This document shows, one piece after another, positions 1 through 11,944 of a DNA stretch of 64,000 bases. Both the position numbers and the translations under genes were made by a program. Source of the DNA: Ilex aquifolium (taxonomy: Eukaryota > Streptophyta > Magnoliopsida > Aquifoliales > Aquifoliaceae). The notes beneath the pieces are model-generated. The model had not been told where the DNA came from. It did no database searches and saw only the letters and a program-made list of their open reading frames with translations. How positions within the stretch are numbered: position 1 is the stretch's first letter; every line of letters begins with the position of its first letter. Where the stretch lies: the NCBI GenBank assembly GCA_951799425.1, contig OX637406.1, positions 26,220,390 through 26,284,389 on the forward strand. Direction: 5' to 3'.

Positions 1-622
1 GTTGTTTAAGATACACATTTCCATCACTAGTTAATAGTCCACACATTCATTCATTAACAATAAACTGATATTAGCCAATAAAGCAATATTCACCACTTAA
101 GACCACATAACATATTCATATAGCTATCTCAAGCCAATAATCAACACATTCATACATTACTAAAACATAGGTATACTCTTGCCATTAACAATTGTATGAA
201 ATAGCACACTCACCTCAAAGAACTCAACAACTGGGTAATGTCACTCTCAACCTCTTGGTGGAGCCAAAACAATTGGAGTCACCTCCGAACCTTCAACAAG
301 GAGTTAGACCGTCCAAAGCAAAAACCCCCACCAAGCCACTTCAAAGTCTTTTACTTGGAACCAAACAACAAAGGCTAAGTTTTTACGGGTTTATCTCTTA
401 GGTTATAATATACTTTAATCTATAAGGTTTAATATGGAAGTTCCACCTATTAGCATGACAATGCATTAATATGATTATTTAACCTTTTTCCTTCACCTTT
501 CACCTATTAGTATTTTCAAACACAAAACTTTTGATAACATATTACATCTAATCCACCATTTTCTATGCAATTACTAATTAATTCAATTTTTTCCTCAAGT
601 TAAAACAAATGTATGATTGATC

Positions 623-695
<73 letters not shown>

Positions 696-710
696 AAATG
701 AAACGTGTCT
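1..710 (-). repeat. E1 3' LTR, partial
   Basis: This matches 12121-12775 base for base over long stretches (for example the run around 31-60 and the block beginning near 192). Just to its right comes C/T-rich sequence and then the complement of the 'cgaggacggaattc' stretch that precedes the 3' LTR in many plant gypsy elements. The outer part of the LTR is missing because the window starts inside it. The short ORF at 192-401 lies in this LTR and is not a gene. Confidence 0.8.
627..693. repeat. (AT)n microsatellite in E1 LTR
   Basis: About 33 AT units sit near the inner end of the LTR. The sister LTR at 12745-12757 has only a handful of units, so the tract expanded in one LTR after insertion. 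Confidence 0.95.
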
Positions 711-817
711 CTTAAAAGAATTCCGTCCTCGAAATTCACATACCATGTTAAAACAAGTGAGGATACTTTGCCTACATAAGTTCCTCACTTTCCCAGGTCG
801 CTTCCTCTATTGACTGG

Positions 818-2061
818 TTAACGCCATAAAACCTTAACTTTTGGTGTGGTCTTCGTGCGTAGCACTAGCTCCTTACGATCTAAAATCTGAATTGGTTGTT
901 CAATATAAGTCAAGTCCTCTTTCAGCTCAATAGGCTCCACAAACAAAACATGAGAAGGATCAGGTATATACTTTTGAAGCATCAACACATGAAACACATC
1001 ATGTAATCGTGACAAATTGGGGGGTAAATCCAAATGATATGCCACAGATCCAATGCGTTCAATAATCTCAAAAGGTCCAATGTATCGTGGACTCAAGTTG
1101 GCTTTCTTTCCAAACCTCATCACACCCTTCCATGGTGATACTCATAAAAATACTTGGTCACCGACTGCAAATTGTAAGTCTCTTCATTGGTTATCTCCAT
1201 AACTATTTTGTCGACTTTGACCAACTTTTAATTGCTCTTGAATCACATTCACTTTGTCTGTGGTCACTTGCACCAATTTAGGACCTACTAACTTCCTTTC
1301 CCCCATATCACTCCAACACACTATTGTCCTGCATCACCAGCCATAAAGAGTCTCGATTGGTGCCATGCCAATACTTGTTTGATAGTTGTTATTATATGCA
1401 AACTCTATCAAAGGTAAATGATCATCCCAACTAATTTTGAACTCCACACAGGATCTTAGCATATCCTTCAGAATCTAAATAACACGCTCAAACTACTCAT
1501 CCGTTTGAGGGTGAAAAGTTGTACTAAATCTCAGTGTGGTGCCCAAAGCCTACTGTAAGCTTGGCCAAAACCGAGAGGTAAATCTTGGGTCCCTGTCTAC
1601 AACAATAGATACAGAGGCTCTATGTAATCGCACAATCTCATCCCCATATAATTTAGCATACCTGTCCAGTGAATAAATTGTCTTGACAGCTAGAAAATGA
1701 GCAAACTTTGTTATATGATCGAAAATTACCCAAATAGAGTCATGGCCTTTTGGAGTACGAGGAAGGTCTATCAAAAAATCCATCGTAATATGCTCCCACT
1801 TCTACTAAGGAATAGGAGCGGTTGTAGCAAACCCGCAGGTTGTTGATGTTCAACCTTCACTTGCTGACACACCAGACACTTTGCCGCCAATTCAGCTATT
1901 TCTTGTTTCATTCTCATCCACCAATAACATTCTCCCAGATCCTGATATAGTTTAGTACTACCAAGGTGCATAGCATAAGTTGAGTTATGTGCTTCCTCTA
2001 GGATCTCTTGCTTCAATACTGGGTCACTAGGTACACATATACGAGTACCAAATAATAGCAT
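818..2061 (-). pseudogene. E1 integrase and C-terminal domain remnant
   Basis: The zinc-binding end is visible near 1861-1920 (CLVCQQVK, the second half of HHCC). It is followed by the catalytic core start MDFLIDLPRT near 1780 and the second Asp region VVDRDPRFTSRFW near 1580. The third catalytic region is spread over other frames around 1400-1520. The C-terminal part at 818-1123 has the GPF motif (SPRYIGPFEI) and the DVFHV...L.KY.PDP block typical of plant gypsy integrases of the Tekay/Reina/Galadriel kind. Frame changes and stops between the pieces show it is not functional. It would have inserted the cDNA into host chromatin. Confidence 0.85.
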
Positions 2062-2249
2062 GTCATCTTCTCATATCACAAAATTAGTCCGAAGTCCTTC
2101 TTTAACTTCCTTTCTAATCTTCAAAAACTGAGGGTCTTGAATTTGTGCATCCTGAATACTATCCACCAACATCGGTCTTACCTTGATTTAAGCTATCAAA
2201 AGCATCAGCCTTAGTCAAAACTAACTCTACACCCACTAATCTCAACTCA

Positions 2250-3542
2250 GCAAAAGTATCAATACGAGGACACTGTTCACAAGCTAGCAGCCCCGATGAA
2301 CTTACGACTCAAGGCATCTGCTACTATATTTACCTTTCCTGGATGATAATGAATGGTATAGTCGTAGTCCTTAATCAAATCCATCCACCATCTCTGCCTT
2401 AAATTTAATTCTTTCTAAGTAAACAAGTACTTCAAATTATGATGAACCATAAAAATTTCACAAGCCTCACCATATAAGTAATGCCGCCACAACTTCAAGG
2501 CAAAAACAATTGTAGCTAACTCCAAGTCAAGGGTAGGATAATTACGTTCATGTATCTTCAATTGTTTAGCGGCATACACAATTACCTTCCCATGCTACAT
2601 CAATACACATCCTAACCCCTGGTGTGAAGCATCACTATATATCACAAAACCACCACTTCCAAATGGTATCGTTAATACTGGATTTGAAACCAATCTAGTC
2701 TTCAATTCCTAAAAACTCTGCTCACATTTATCATCCCACCCAAATTTTAAATCCTTCCTTGTCAACCGAGTTAATGGCATGGCAATGGAAGAGAAACCCT
2801 AGATAAACCTTGGGTAGTAACCTGCTAATCCCACGAAACTCCTGATCTCAAATACATTTCCCATTTGCTCCCACTTTACTACATCTTCAACCTTCTTAGG
2901 ATCCACTTGAATACCGTATCCTGAGATCAAATGTCCCAGAAAAGACCATATTGTCCATCCAAAACTCACATTTACTAAATTTTGCAAATAAATGCTTTTC
3001 TCTTAAGGTTTGTAACACAATCCTCAAATGCTGCTCATGTTCCTCCCTACTATGAGAGTACACCAAAATGTCATCAATAAATACAATTACAAAGGAGTCT
3101 AAGTAGGGTTCAAATACCTTGTTCATTAGATCCATAAAGGTTGCTGGAGCATTCATCAATCTGAAGGACATAACCAGAAACTTGTAGTGCCCATATCTGG
3201 TGCGGAAAGTTGTCTTCTGCACATCACTTATCCTCATCCTCAACTAATGATAACCAAATCTCAAATCAATCTTAGAATATACCCTCACCCCTTGAAATTG
3301 ATCAAATAGATTGTCAATCTGAGGTAACAAATACTTATTCCGTATATTTACCTTGTTGAGTTGCCGATAGTCAATACATAACAACATTGTGCCATCTTTC
3401 TTCTTCACATATAAAATTGAAGCTCCCCATGGAGAAACACAAGGCTGAATGAATCCACGATTCAATAAATCCTACAATTGCTCTTTCACTTCTATTAACT
3501 TAGTAGGTTCCATTTGGTAAGGAGTAATAGATATAGGTGCAG
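2250..3542 (-). pseudogene. E1 reverse transcriptase and RNase H remnant
   Basis: On the minus strand the RT begins at about 3465 ([13 protein letters not shown], then [11 protein letters not shown]). It continues with the YSKIDLR block and the catalytic YxDD-type motif as [12 protein letters not shown] near 3060-3090, with both aspartates present. The connection and RNase H follow (2799-2987, GLAGYYPRFI; then [12 protein letters not shown] near 2500 and the [17 protein letters not shown] end near 2300-2350). The segments lie in different frames with stops between them, so no working polymerase can be made. Confidence 0.88.
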
Positions 3543-4010
3543 TCATGGTGCAAGCTCAATAACAAACTCAGCCTCCCTGTCTGGCGGCAACCCCGTTAAC
3601 TCATTTGGAAATTCACAAACCACTAGCAACTTAGATAGCTTTACCTCATCTTTGCTGGTATCTCTCACATATGCCAAATACCCTTGGAAACCTTTCTTGA
3701 GCAATTTCCAAGCTTTAGTTGTAGAGATCAAACAATTAGGAGTTACCTTTCGATCACCCTGAAATTTGAATTCAGGTTCATCTGACATCTAGAAAACAAC
3801 CTCTTTCCTGAAATAATCTACAGATGCATGGTAAGCAGATAATCAATCCATACCCAAAATCAAATCGAAACCTGAATATCAAGAGGAATTAAATCCACCA
3901 ATAATTCCCGAGAACCCATGCTTATAACACAACTCTTATAAATGGTATCTGCAAACACCACTTCACCCATTGGCGTAGAGATAGACAAACAATGATCCAG
4001 GGGTGTAAAG
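3543..4010 (-). pseudogene. E1 protease and protease-RT linker remnant
   Basis: The 81-residue frame at 3543-3788 contains the EPEFKFQG...FPNELTGLPPDREAEFVIEL stretch that lies between the aspartic protease and RT in plant gypsy polyproteins. Upstream, near 3840-3880 on the minus strand, degraded codons resemble the conserved LGMDWL region of the protease. I do not see an intact D-S/T-G active site. Confidence 0.65.
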
Positions 4011-5340
4011 GGTCAATCCCAATGGATGTTGTCACCACATTAGGAGAGGCACGAGCATCTTGTTGTGTCATGGCAAAGACTCGCCCTTGAGATCTTGAGG
4101 TACTAGTAGATCCCCTTCCTCCTCTCTGTGCACTCCCTTGTGAACCCTTACCACCAGGAGTCACATTACCAACCGATGATGACCTCGCAGAAACACTCGG
4201 GCAATCCCGTAATAATGTCCTACCTGCCCACAACCATAACACCGTCGACCTTCACCCGATGGCATCAACCCACAATCTCTAGTTATATGCCCCTCAACTT
4301 CACACCTGTAACAAACCACATTTGTTGCTCGATTACTAGTTGGCACTCTACTTTGCTGTTCCGATGAAAATCTAGGAAAACCCTGACCTCGTAAACTAGT
4401 AGATGCCTTGCCATACCCCCCACCTCGAGTCTAAAATGGTTGGGATCCCTATTTTTTAAGACTCTGATGTTTGCCCCATAGATTGAGATCCCATAACTGA
4501 TGTAGTATCAAATCACCCCTTCTTATACTGCTCAAGTCGACCCGTTGACTCCCATACATCCTTTTCTATAACCAAAGCTTTATTCACCAAGGCAGTATAA
4601 CTCGTTAATTCAAATTCTGAAATACGAGTTCAAATGAGATAATCCAACCCCACTAAAATTTCTTACACATTGCCTCATCAGTCTGAACAAAAGTTGTAGC
4701 AAATCGAGACCATGTAGTGAATCGCTTTTCCTACTCATACACTAAAATTTTCCCTTGGGTTAAAGTCATAAAGGCCTATTCCTGCTCATAGCAATATGAT
4801 TAGGGAACTACTTGGCATTAAACTTTCTTACAAACTAATTCCAAGTAACTCTTCCTTGTGCCTGAGAAACCTCACCAGCAATTGGGGCAGTCAAAAATCA
4901 CCTTGTAGCCTACCACCTAAATCGTGCTTCTTCTTTTAGCATAAATGTAGCTAATATAAACCACTGATCATCTACAATACCATTACCTCAAAAATTGACT
5001 CCATCTGTTTTAGCCAATCATCAACTTCTGGGGGGTTGATTATTCCTAAAAAGTTTGGAAGATCTCACTTTATAAACCTCTCATGTATTGTACCATGTAG
5101 CACCCCATGTGGCATTGGTGGCGCTGTTCGTGCTACTGCTTGCATTTCTGTTTGTAATTCAACAAGTTGGTTCGTTGTTGCTTCCATCTGTACCACCATA
5201 TCATATGTCCTTTGCACCATATCAGGTTGATTTTGCCCCCCTTTCCTACCTTCCTGTTGTTGTCTCTTACCTTCTTCAGCCATAGCAAGAGCATTAGAAC
5301 TCTTTCCCTCAACTGGTTCTTGATCCACTAGAGGATCCAT
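4011..5340 (-). pseudogene. E1 gag remnant with zinc knuckles
   Basis: The likely start is the Met at 5340 (MDPLVDQEPVEG...), about 160 bases downstream of the PBS. A CCHC knuckle, CYRCEVEGHITRDC, lies at about 4270-4330 on the minus strand. A second knuckle starts CYGCGQVGHYYG, and its last Cys is reached only after a frameshift (RDCP in the next frame). The middle (4370-5060) is frameshifted capsid sequence. Gag would form the particle and bind RNA through the knuckles. Two knuckles suggest a chromovirus lineage other than E2 and E4, which have one. Confidence 0.78.
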
Positions 5341-5500
5341 TAATCACTTAATTGTAACACTACAAATCAACATAGATAACATACATATGCATAACATTAG
5401 CACATTCAGGTTTGATTCACCCTGACAACACTCTGACACCCTAAATTGTCTACTGCTGACCTAGACTATCGCATCTATAGAACCTTATAAACCTAGATTT

Positions 5501-5508
5501 TGATACCA
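5501..5508 (-). promoter_or_regulatory. E1 primer-binding site (initiator-Met type)
   Basis: The plus strand reads tgatacca, complement TGGTATCA, the first eight bases of the standard plant gypsy PBS for tRNA-iMet. The following bases (aaaat) have drifted from the usual GAGC. It lies six bases inside the LTR that starts at 5515. Confidence 0.75.
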
Positions 5509-5617
5509 AGATTATGACACCCTATCCCGAAAATAGTGTTTATTGTTTATTCCAGTAGAGTGGTCGGTCCCCACACCTTAACATAAACCTAGAAACACCT
5601 ATGCATAACATTTTATA

Positions 5618-6040
5618 TGTGACGCCCCAAAAATCGGGGGTCCTTAATTTAATTTTAAAGCTTGGCCCACGTCGTACCACACGCTCCCCCTTTCCCGGGT
5701 TCGTTTTCGCCCCGAAACGATTAAATTTCGTACTGGTTTAAGCTCAAAATATTTTATATGAACTTTATTTAAATTATTTTCCAACTTTCAAAATTTTAAT
5801 AAAAATTTCGTTTTTGGGGTCACCCGAGACCCGACCACCTCGTAAAACGCAAAAAATCTGACTATTTCAGAATTCGACGAAATTTGTCTGGGTAACTAGA
5901 TTTCGCGAGAAGAATCCAACGATGAGGTCCGTTTTGTCATCCGAGCTCTAGAAAAATAAAGGTTTTTAACCCGCACCATAGTGGCAAATTACCGTTTTGC
6001 CCTTTTTCCATAAAAAGTTCAAATTTTCTCGGGTTTTACA
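5618..6040 (-). repeat. E2 3' LTR (short type I)
   Basis: This pairs with 11070-11492. Its reverse complement starts TGTAAAACCCGAG and ends GGGGCGTCACA, the same ends as the 2.5-2.6 kb LTRs of E4 and S6. It lacks the roughly 2.1 kb middle that in those LTRs carries the palindrome array and a TATA box. Confidence 0.96.
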
Positions 6041-6054
6041 TTCTTCCCCACTTA
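6041..6054 (-). promoter_or_regulatory. E2 polypurine tract
   Basis: On the minus strand this reads TAAGTGGGGAAGAA, immediately upstream of the 3' LTR. This is the plus-strand primer site for cDNA synthesis. Confidence 0.85.
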
Positions 6055-6134
6055 AAATAATTTCGTCCCCGAAATTCACACACTCATGCACATACAACCA
6101 CATGCATATGCAACAGTCATATAATACTAAATGA

Positions 6135-7420
6135 CTATAAAAATGTACCTCCATCCTCAAATAAGAAAGGATAACTAGTACGTATAGTGTCCTCACGCTC
6201 CCATGTCGCCTCCTCTACTTCTCGGTGCTGCCACAGCACCTTCACTAGCCTCATGGTCTTGCCTCGCAAAACCTGCTCCCAGCTATCCATGATACACACC
6301 GGTCCCTCCTCGAAGGTCCCATCCGCATCAAAAATCAACTCACCCCAATCCACCACATGTGTCGGATCTGGAGTATACTTCCGGAGCATAGAGACATGGA
6401 ACACCGCACGAACACCTGATAGATTTGGCGGCAACGCCAACCGGTAAGCAACTGTACCAACCCTCTCGAGTATCTCGAAGGGCCCGATATATCTCGGCGA
6501 CAGCTTTCCCCGTTTGCCGAACCTGACCACTCCTCTCTTAGGCATCACCTTCAAGAAGACATGTTCTCCAACCTCAAACTCCAAAGGTCGCCGCCGTGTG
6601 TCGGCGTAGCTCTTCTGCTGGCTTTGAGCCGTGAGAAGACTTTTTCGGATCAAGTTCACCTTCTCCGAGGTGTCTCTGACCAATTTTGGACCCGTAGAGG
6701 GTCTTTCTTCAACCTCTGTCCAACAAATCAGAGAACAGCATGGCCTCCCATAAAGTGCCTCATAGGGTGCCATCTGTATGCTCGCCTGATAACTATTGTT
6801 GTAGGCGGACTCCACTAAGGGTAAATGCTCTTCCCAGCTACCCTTGAGATCTAGGACGCATGCCCGTAGCATGTCCTCTAATGTCAGGATGGTCCTCTCC
6901 GACTGACCGTCTGTCTGGGGATGAAAGGCTGTGCTCATCATCAACTGTGTCCCCATAGCTCGCTGGAAACTCTCCCAAAAATGAGCTGTGAACCTGGGAT
7001 CCCGATCCGATACTATAGATACGGGCACCCCATGCAACCGGACAATCTCTCGTATGTACAATCGACATAATTCCTCCAGTGTGAAGGTCATCCGCACGGC
7101 CAAGAAGTGTGCCGACTTCGTAAGCCGGTCCACTATCACCCATACCACGTCATGTCCCCGCGATGTCCGTGGCAAGTGGGTCACAAAATCCATCGTGACG
7201 TGCTCCCACTTCCACTCAGCCACCTCCAAAGGCTGGAGCAATCCTACAGGTCTCTGGTGCTCAGCCTTGACCTGCTGACACGTGAGACATCGTCTAACGA
7301 AATCTTCGATGTGCCTCTTCATCCCGCTCCAGTAGTATTGGCGACGAAGATCATGGTACATCTTCGTGCCACCTGGATGCACAGCAAAACGGGAGCAATG
7401 AAACTCCCTAAGGATCTTCT
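6135..7420 (-). pseudogene. E2 integrase with C-terminal GPF and chromo-like tail
   Basis: A 415-residue open frame (7382-6135) holds most of an integrase. It has MHPGGTKMYHDL...CLTCQQVK (zinc-binding HHCC end; the first His lies upstream of a stop near 7419), then the catalytic D in TMDFVTHLP, D in VSDRDPRF and E in DGQSERTI. A GPF module follows (SPRYIGPFEI). The last 30 residues (VKVLWQHREVEEATWERED...) are the chromo-like tail typical of Tekay chromoviruses, which in known relatives steers insertion to heterochromatin. The frame itself is intact, but it depended on an upstream polyprotein that is now broken. Confidence 0.92.
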
Positions 7421-8940
7421 ATCTCAGACCCGCAGAATGGGGAACCACAACCCTTCCCCTATATCGAAGACTACCATCCGTGTGAATGACCCAGCCCTCG
7501 TCACCTGTACCCAACCGTACTCGGTCCCTGATGGACAACATCTCCGTGTCCTGCCCCTGGGACTCGATCACTCTGCTCAGTAGGGAAGGCGTAGCCATCA
7601 AATTCCCCAAAGTGCCTTGAGCCTGACCCTTGTAGTGTAGCCTGAACTGTCCCACAGTCTCGAGCATCCGCCATTCTCAGGAAGCCACACTAGCTAATAC
7701 TCCCTGTGACTTTCGGCTGAGTGCATCAGCCACCACATTTGCCTTACCAGGGTGGTAATGCAAAGTGAAGTCGTTGTCCTCTAAATACTCCATCCATCTG
7801 CGTTGCCCCATATTGAGGTCCCGCTGCGTAAAGATGAACTTCAGACTCTTGTGGTCCGAAAACACCTCAAACTGCTCACCATATAAATAGTGGCGCCAAG
7901 CCTTCAAGGCAAAGACAATGGCCGCCAACTCCATGTCATGTGTGGGGTAATTCTGCTCGTGGCTCTTTAACTGCCGAGACCCATAAACTACCACTCTCCC
8001 GGACTACATCAAGACACAACCAAGTCCGTCCTTAGAGGCATCACAATACACTGTGTACCTCAGTCCCCTCTCCGGAACAATCAAAATAGGAGCTGAAGTA
8101 AGCCTCATCTTCAACTCCTGGAATGCCTTCTCACACGAATCATTCCACTCAAACTTGACCTCCTTCCGGGTCAATCTCGTCATAGGTGCGGCTAGTCGGG
8201 AGAAGTCCTCGATGAACCTCTGGTAGTACCCTGCCAATCCCAAGAAACTGCGTATCTCGAAGACTGACTTCAGCCTCTCTCAACTCATAATTGCCTCAAC
8301 CTTCTTCGGGTCAACCGACACCCCTGAAGCCGATACCACGTGTCCTAAAAAATTTACCTCCGTAAGCCAAAATTCACACTTGCTGAACTTGGCGTACAAC
8401 TGGTGGTCTCTCAACGCCTGGAGAATAACCCTTAAATGGTCCTCATGCTCCCCCTCGGTCTTGGAATATATCAAGATGTTGTCAACAAAAACCACGACGA
8501 ACTGATCTAGGTAGGGCTGGAACACCCTATGCATGAGATCCATGAATGTCGTCGGGGCATTCGTCAATCCAAAGGGCATCACGGTGAACTCAAAATGCCC
8601 ATACCGCGTTTTGAACGCCGTCTTAGGGATATTTGCCTCCCTAATCCTCAACTGATGGTAGCCCGTGCAGAGATCTATCTTGGAGTAGACCCGTGCTCCC
8701 CTCAGCTGATCAAACAAGTCATCAATCCTCGGCAAAGGGTACCTATTCTTGATAGTCACCCGATTCAACTACCGGTAGTCTATGCATAGCCGAAGAGTCT
8801 TGTCCATTTTCTTGGCGAACAACACCGGAGCGCCCCAAGGTGAAGTGCTCGGTCTAATAAAGCCTCTGTCCAACAACTCTTGTAATTGGACCTTGAGTTC
8901 TTGCAACTCAGCTGACGCCATCTTATGTGGAGTTATAGAA
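7421..8940 (-). pseudogene. E2 reverse transcriptase and RNase H, several in-frame stops
   Basis: RT runs from [16 protein letters not shown] (about 8860) through LCIDYR-stop-LNRV (8769, CAG to TAG), the [12 protein letters not shown] block, and a catalytic motif changed from VDD to VDN ([12 protein letters not shown], about 8480). The frame continues to EAIM(S)-stop (8280, TGG to TGA), GLAGYYQRF, another stop at 8004, and RNase H 7994-7677 ([28 protein letters not shown]). More stops follow near 7677 and 7419. Nearly all fit C-to-T or G-to-A decay. The lost second Asp alone would abolish polymerase activity. Confidence 0.93.
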
Positions 8941-9500
8941 ATGGGCAATGTTCCGGGGTGCAACTCAATAGTGAAGTCTACATCCCTATGTGGAGGTAAT
9001 CCCGGTAGTTCATCCGGAAAAACGTCCTCACACTCACACATCACCCGAGGTAGACTAAACTCCTGTCTCGCCTCGTCCTCCAGGGTAAGGCTCGCAAGCC
9101 AGCCTATCAACTGCCCGTGCCATCGAGAGTCATACACGGCTTGGGGTAAGGCATCATGCTTTTTCCCTTGGAACTTGAAACAAACACCCTCCGGTGTGTA
9201 GGCAGTAACCCTCTTTCGATCACAATCAATGACGACTCGGTGTGCTGGTAACCAGTCCATCCCAAGGATGACATCAAACTCCGACATGTCTAGGACCCTA
9301 AGGTCCACGGTGAGTAGAACCCCCGAGATCTCTAACTCACAACCCCGACATATCTGTTTAACACACTCTAGCTCCTAGGGGTGAATTCACATATAACGGC
9401 TCTTCCAAGGTATCAACCTCTAAGCCCAAATCCCTCACACATGATGCATATATAAATGAATGAGAATACCCTTGCCCATAAGCGGGAGAGTAAAAATGTA
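8941..9500 (-). pseudogene. E2 aspartic protease remnant with active site deleted
   Basis: The conserved C-terminal half is clear ([22 protein letters not shown]..., 9308 downward). Upstream, E4 reads LLSRLWISVLFDFGASHSF. E2 reads LLSRLW and then goes almost directly to HSF (about 9465-9480), so the DFGAS active-site segment has been removed by a small deletion. The domain matures the Gag-Pol polyprotein in functional relatives. Confidence 0.82.
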
Positions 9501-10714
9501 CCCTGAATAACCGACGGATCCACTGGCTCAGTCTGAGGAGTGATGGCGTAGATACGCCCCTGGGTCCCCAAAGTCCCGGCCTGCATGCCGTGTCCCCGAC
9601 CTCGGCCTATGCCTTGGCCCATCTGACCTGACTACGGAGTCCCCGCTCGGAAAGTGGTAGGGGCCTGAGTGGTGCCCTGGAACTGATACTGACTTCCCTG
9701 GCCCGTGGTGGGGTAGGGAGGAACAAAGTATGTCTGTAGCTGCCCCACTGATGACTGGGACTGAGACGCCCCTTAACTCTAGGATCCCTGCCTCTGAGGA
9801 CAATCCCGCCTCACGTGACCAGGTTGGTGGCAATGATAGCAAGTTCTTTGACCTGCCTGATATGTTGTCCTGAAGTTTCCCCCGCCTTGGGAGGATCGAC
9901 CTTGGACTTGGCCTTGATGGCCACGGCCCTGTCCCTGTTGTCCCTATGAAGTAGAAGTCCTCTGCCTTTTCCCTGAACTAGAAGAAGAGGATTGGCCCTT
10001 CTTCTTTTTGTCCTTAGCACCCGTCTCTTGGATGCTTCGTGCGTCATCAACCTCTCTCTCAATGGCCATAGCTGTCTTAACCATCGAGTCCAAGTCTTGC
10101 AGGCGGTGGCCCACAATTTTGCCCCGAATGGACAACTTCAATCCATCCTCGAACCTCCTCACTTTGGCCATATCTGTGGCCACATAATCATCGGCAAAAC
10201 GGGCTAACTCAGTGAACTTAGCCACGTACTCCATCACCGTCATAGTCCCTCGCCTCAAGTTTAAGAACTCCCGAGCTTTAGCTTGTCGGACAGCCGCCAG
10301 GAAATATTTGCCCATGAAGAGCTCACGGAACTCTCCCCATGTCATCGCCTCCAAGTTCTTCGAGGCCTTTGCCCAATCCCACCATAGATGGGCTTCTCCC
10401 TCTAGTTGGAATGCAGCTAGCCTTATCTTCGTGGCATCAGAGGTGATCTCCATAACCTCTAAAATCTTGTCGACTTGTTGGAACCAACGGTCGGCCACCA
10501 TCGGATCCGCCCCTCCCAGAAAATTGGGGGGTTTGTGTTCCTTGAACCTTTGGAGGTTACTTGAGCCTCCTTGCCCCGCATTTGCACTAGCCTGTGCAAT
10601 AGTGGCTGCCATCGTGCCAATAGCCTCCATGAAGGCTTGTTGGTCAAAAGCCGGTGGTGGTTGGTTGTTGTTCCGCCCACTGACTCGGCTGCGTCCCCTT
10701 CCTCTATTTGCCAT
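9501..10714 (-). pseudogene. E2 gag, one early stop, intact CCHC knuckle beyond it
   Basis: The Met at 10714 (MANRGRGRSRV) opens 256 residues including the capsid-like core (KIRLAAFQLEGEAHLWW, WGEFRELFMGKYF, EYVAKFTELARFADDY, GLKLSIRGKIVGH). A stop at 9944 follows, where relatives continue. Past it the minus strand still encodes a perfect CCHC knuckle, CYHCHQPGHVRRDC (9800-9841). A glycine-rich stretch (MGQGIGRGRGHGMQ) leads into the protease. The start is supported by the RGRGR basic N-terminus shared with E4. Confidence 0.92.
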
Positions 10715-11053
10715 CTACACACATGTCAAATAGCAACAGAGTATTTACTTAGTATCCCAAAGTAGGGATCAAATTTCAAACATTGAGATTTACCTCCTTA
10801 TCTAACTAGTAGAGCATGTGCCAACCACTACTAGACATCTACCCCGTGAACCACCCCGTTCATTTGTTTTCCGATCTCGAAGTTATGTTTTCTAACCCTA
10901 GAGTGTCCATTTCCATATACTTCTTACCATGCATATAATCCACATAGCATATAGCACATGACATGTAAAAAGTAAATCACATAACATGAAATGCACAATT
11001 GATGCAATGGTCTAAACCCATGCCCCTCAAGCCCTAGGTAAATCGTATACCTA

Positions 11054-11066
11054 GGCTCTGATACCA
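11054..11066 (-). promoter_or_regulatory. E2 primer-binding site (tRNA-iMet)
   Basis: The complement reads TGGTATCAGAGCC, the exact initiator-Met PBS, three bases inside the 5' LTR. Confidence 0.96.
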
Positions 11067-11069
11067 AAC

Positions 11070-11492
11070 TGTGACGCCCCAAAAATCGGGGGTCCTTACT
11101 TTAATTTTAAAGCTTGGCCTACGTCGTGCCACACGCTCCCCCTTTCCCGGGTCCGTTTTCGCTCCGAAACGATTAAATTTCGTACCGGTTTAAGCTCAAA
11201 ATATTTTATATAAACTTTATTTAAATTATTTTCCAACTTTCAAAATTTTAATAAAAATTTCGTTTTTTGGGTCACTCGAGACCCGACCACCTCGTAAAAT
11301 GTGAAAAATCCGACTATCTCGGAATTCGACGAAATTTGTCTAGGTAACTAGATTTTGCGAGACGAATCCAATGGTGAGGTCTGTTTCATCATTCGAGCTC
11401 TAGAAAAATAAGGGTTCTCAACCCGCAACATAGTGACAAATTACCGTTTTGCCCTTTTTCCATAAAAAGTTCAAATTTTCTCAAGTTTTACA
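11070..11492 (-). repeat. E2 5' LTR (short type I)
   Basis: This is the direct-repeat partner of 5618-6040, bounded by the TSD TTATA on its right. No clear TATA box and no palindrome array is visible in it, unlike its long relatives. Confidence 0.96.
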
Positions 11493-11944
11493 TTATAACT
11501 TATAACACAAACCCCCACTGACCAGGTGCAACCAAACATATAGATATATTTATGAACATGAACATGACTGCCATTTATATTATTCACTAAAGTACGTAAT
11601 CATGACTATTAAAAACTTTACATATCAACTTATTTTTGACATATACAAAACAGTACAACAAAACCCACTCGCCATATCCCCAACCTTCTAGACTCAATAG
11701 TGGACCTCCCTCTTTGCCCAATTTCCTGAAACCACGAATTGTGGGTGGTGTGCACAACACGCTCAGTAAATGAACACTTTTATATAACAGATAATAATGA
11801 AAATATACTTCACATGTCATTACTATCTCAACATATTAAATATAATTCCACAATAGGAAACCATTATACGTACAATTCGTACTACTAACATCACTTCATT
11901 AATATAAAATGAATAATCACCCACAAACCACCTTATTTGTCATT

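Larger units (their letters stand above)
5618..11492 (-). mobile_element. E2: Tekay-type Ty3/gypsy element, complete but dead
   Basis: Two 423-bp direct repeats (5618-6040 and 11070-11492) begin TGTGACGCC and end TTTTACA. They are flanked by the 5-bp target duplication TTATA (5613-5617 and 11493-11497). PBS, gag, protease, RT, RNase H and integrase follow in order on the minus strand. Counting by eye, the two LTRs differ at roughly 30 of 423 positions, mostly transitions, so the insertion is not recent. The body closely resembles E4 but has a much shorter LTR. Confidence 0.97.

Noticed and set aside
7107..7583. 158-residue plus-strand ORF
   Set aside because: It is the antisense of E2 integrase and RNase H linker sequence; no domain is seen.
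10212..10733. 173-residue plus-strand ORF
   Set aside because: Antisense shadow of E2 gag, whose capsid core and basic N-terminus are clear on the minus strand.
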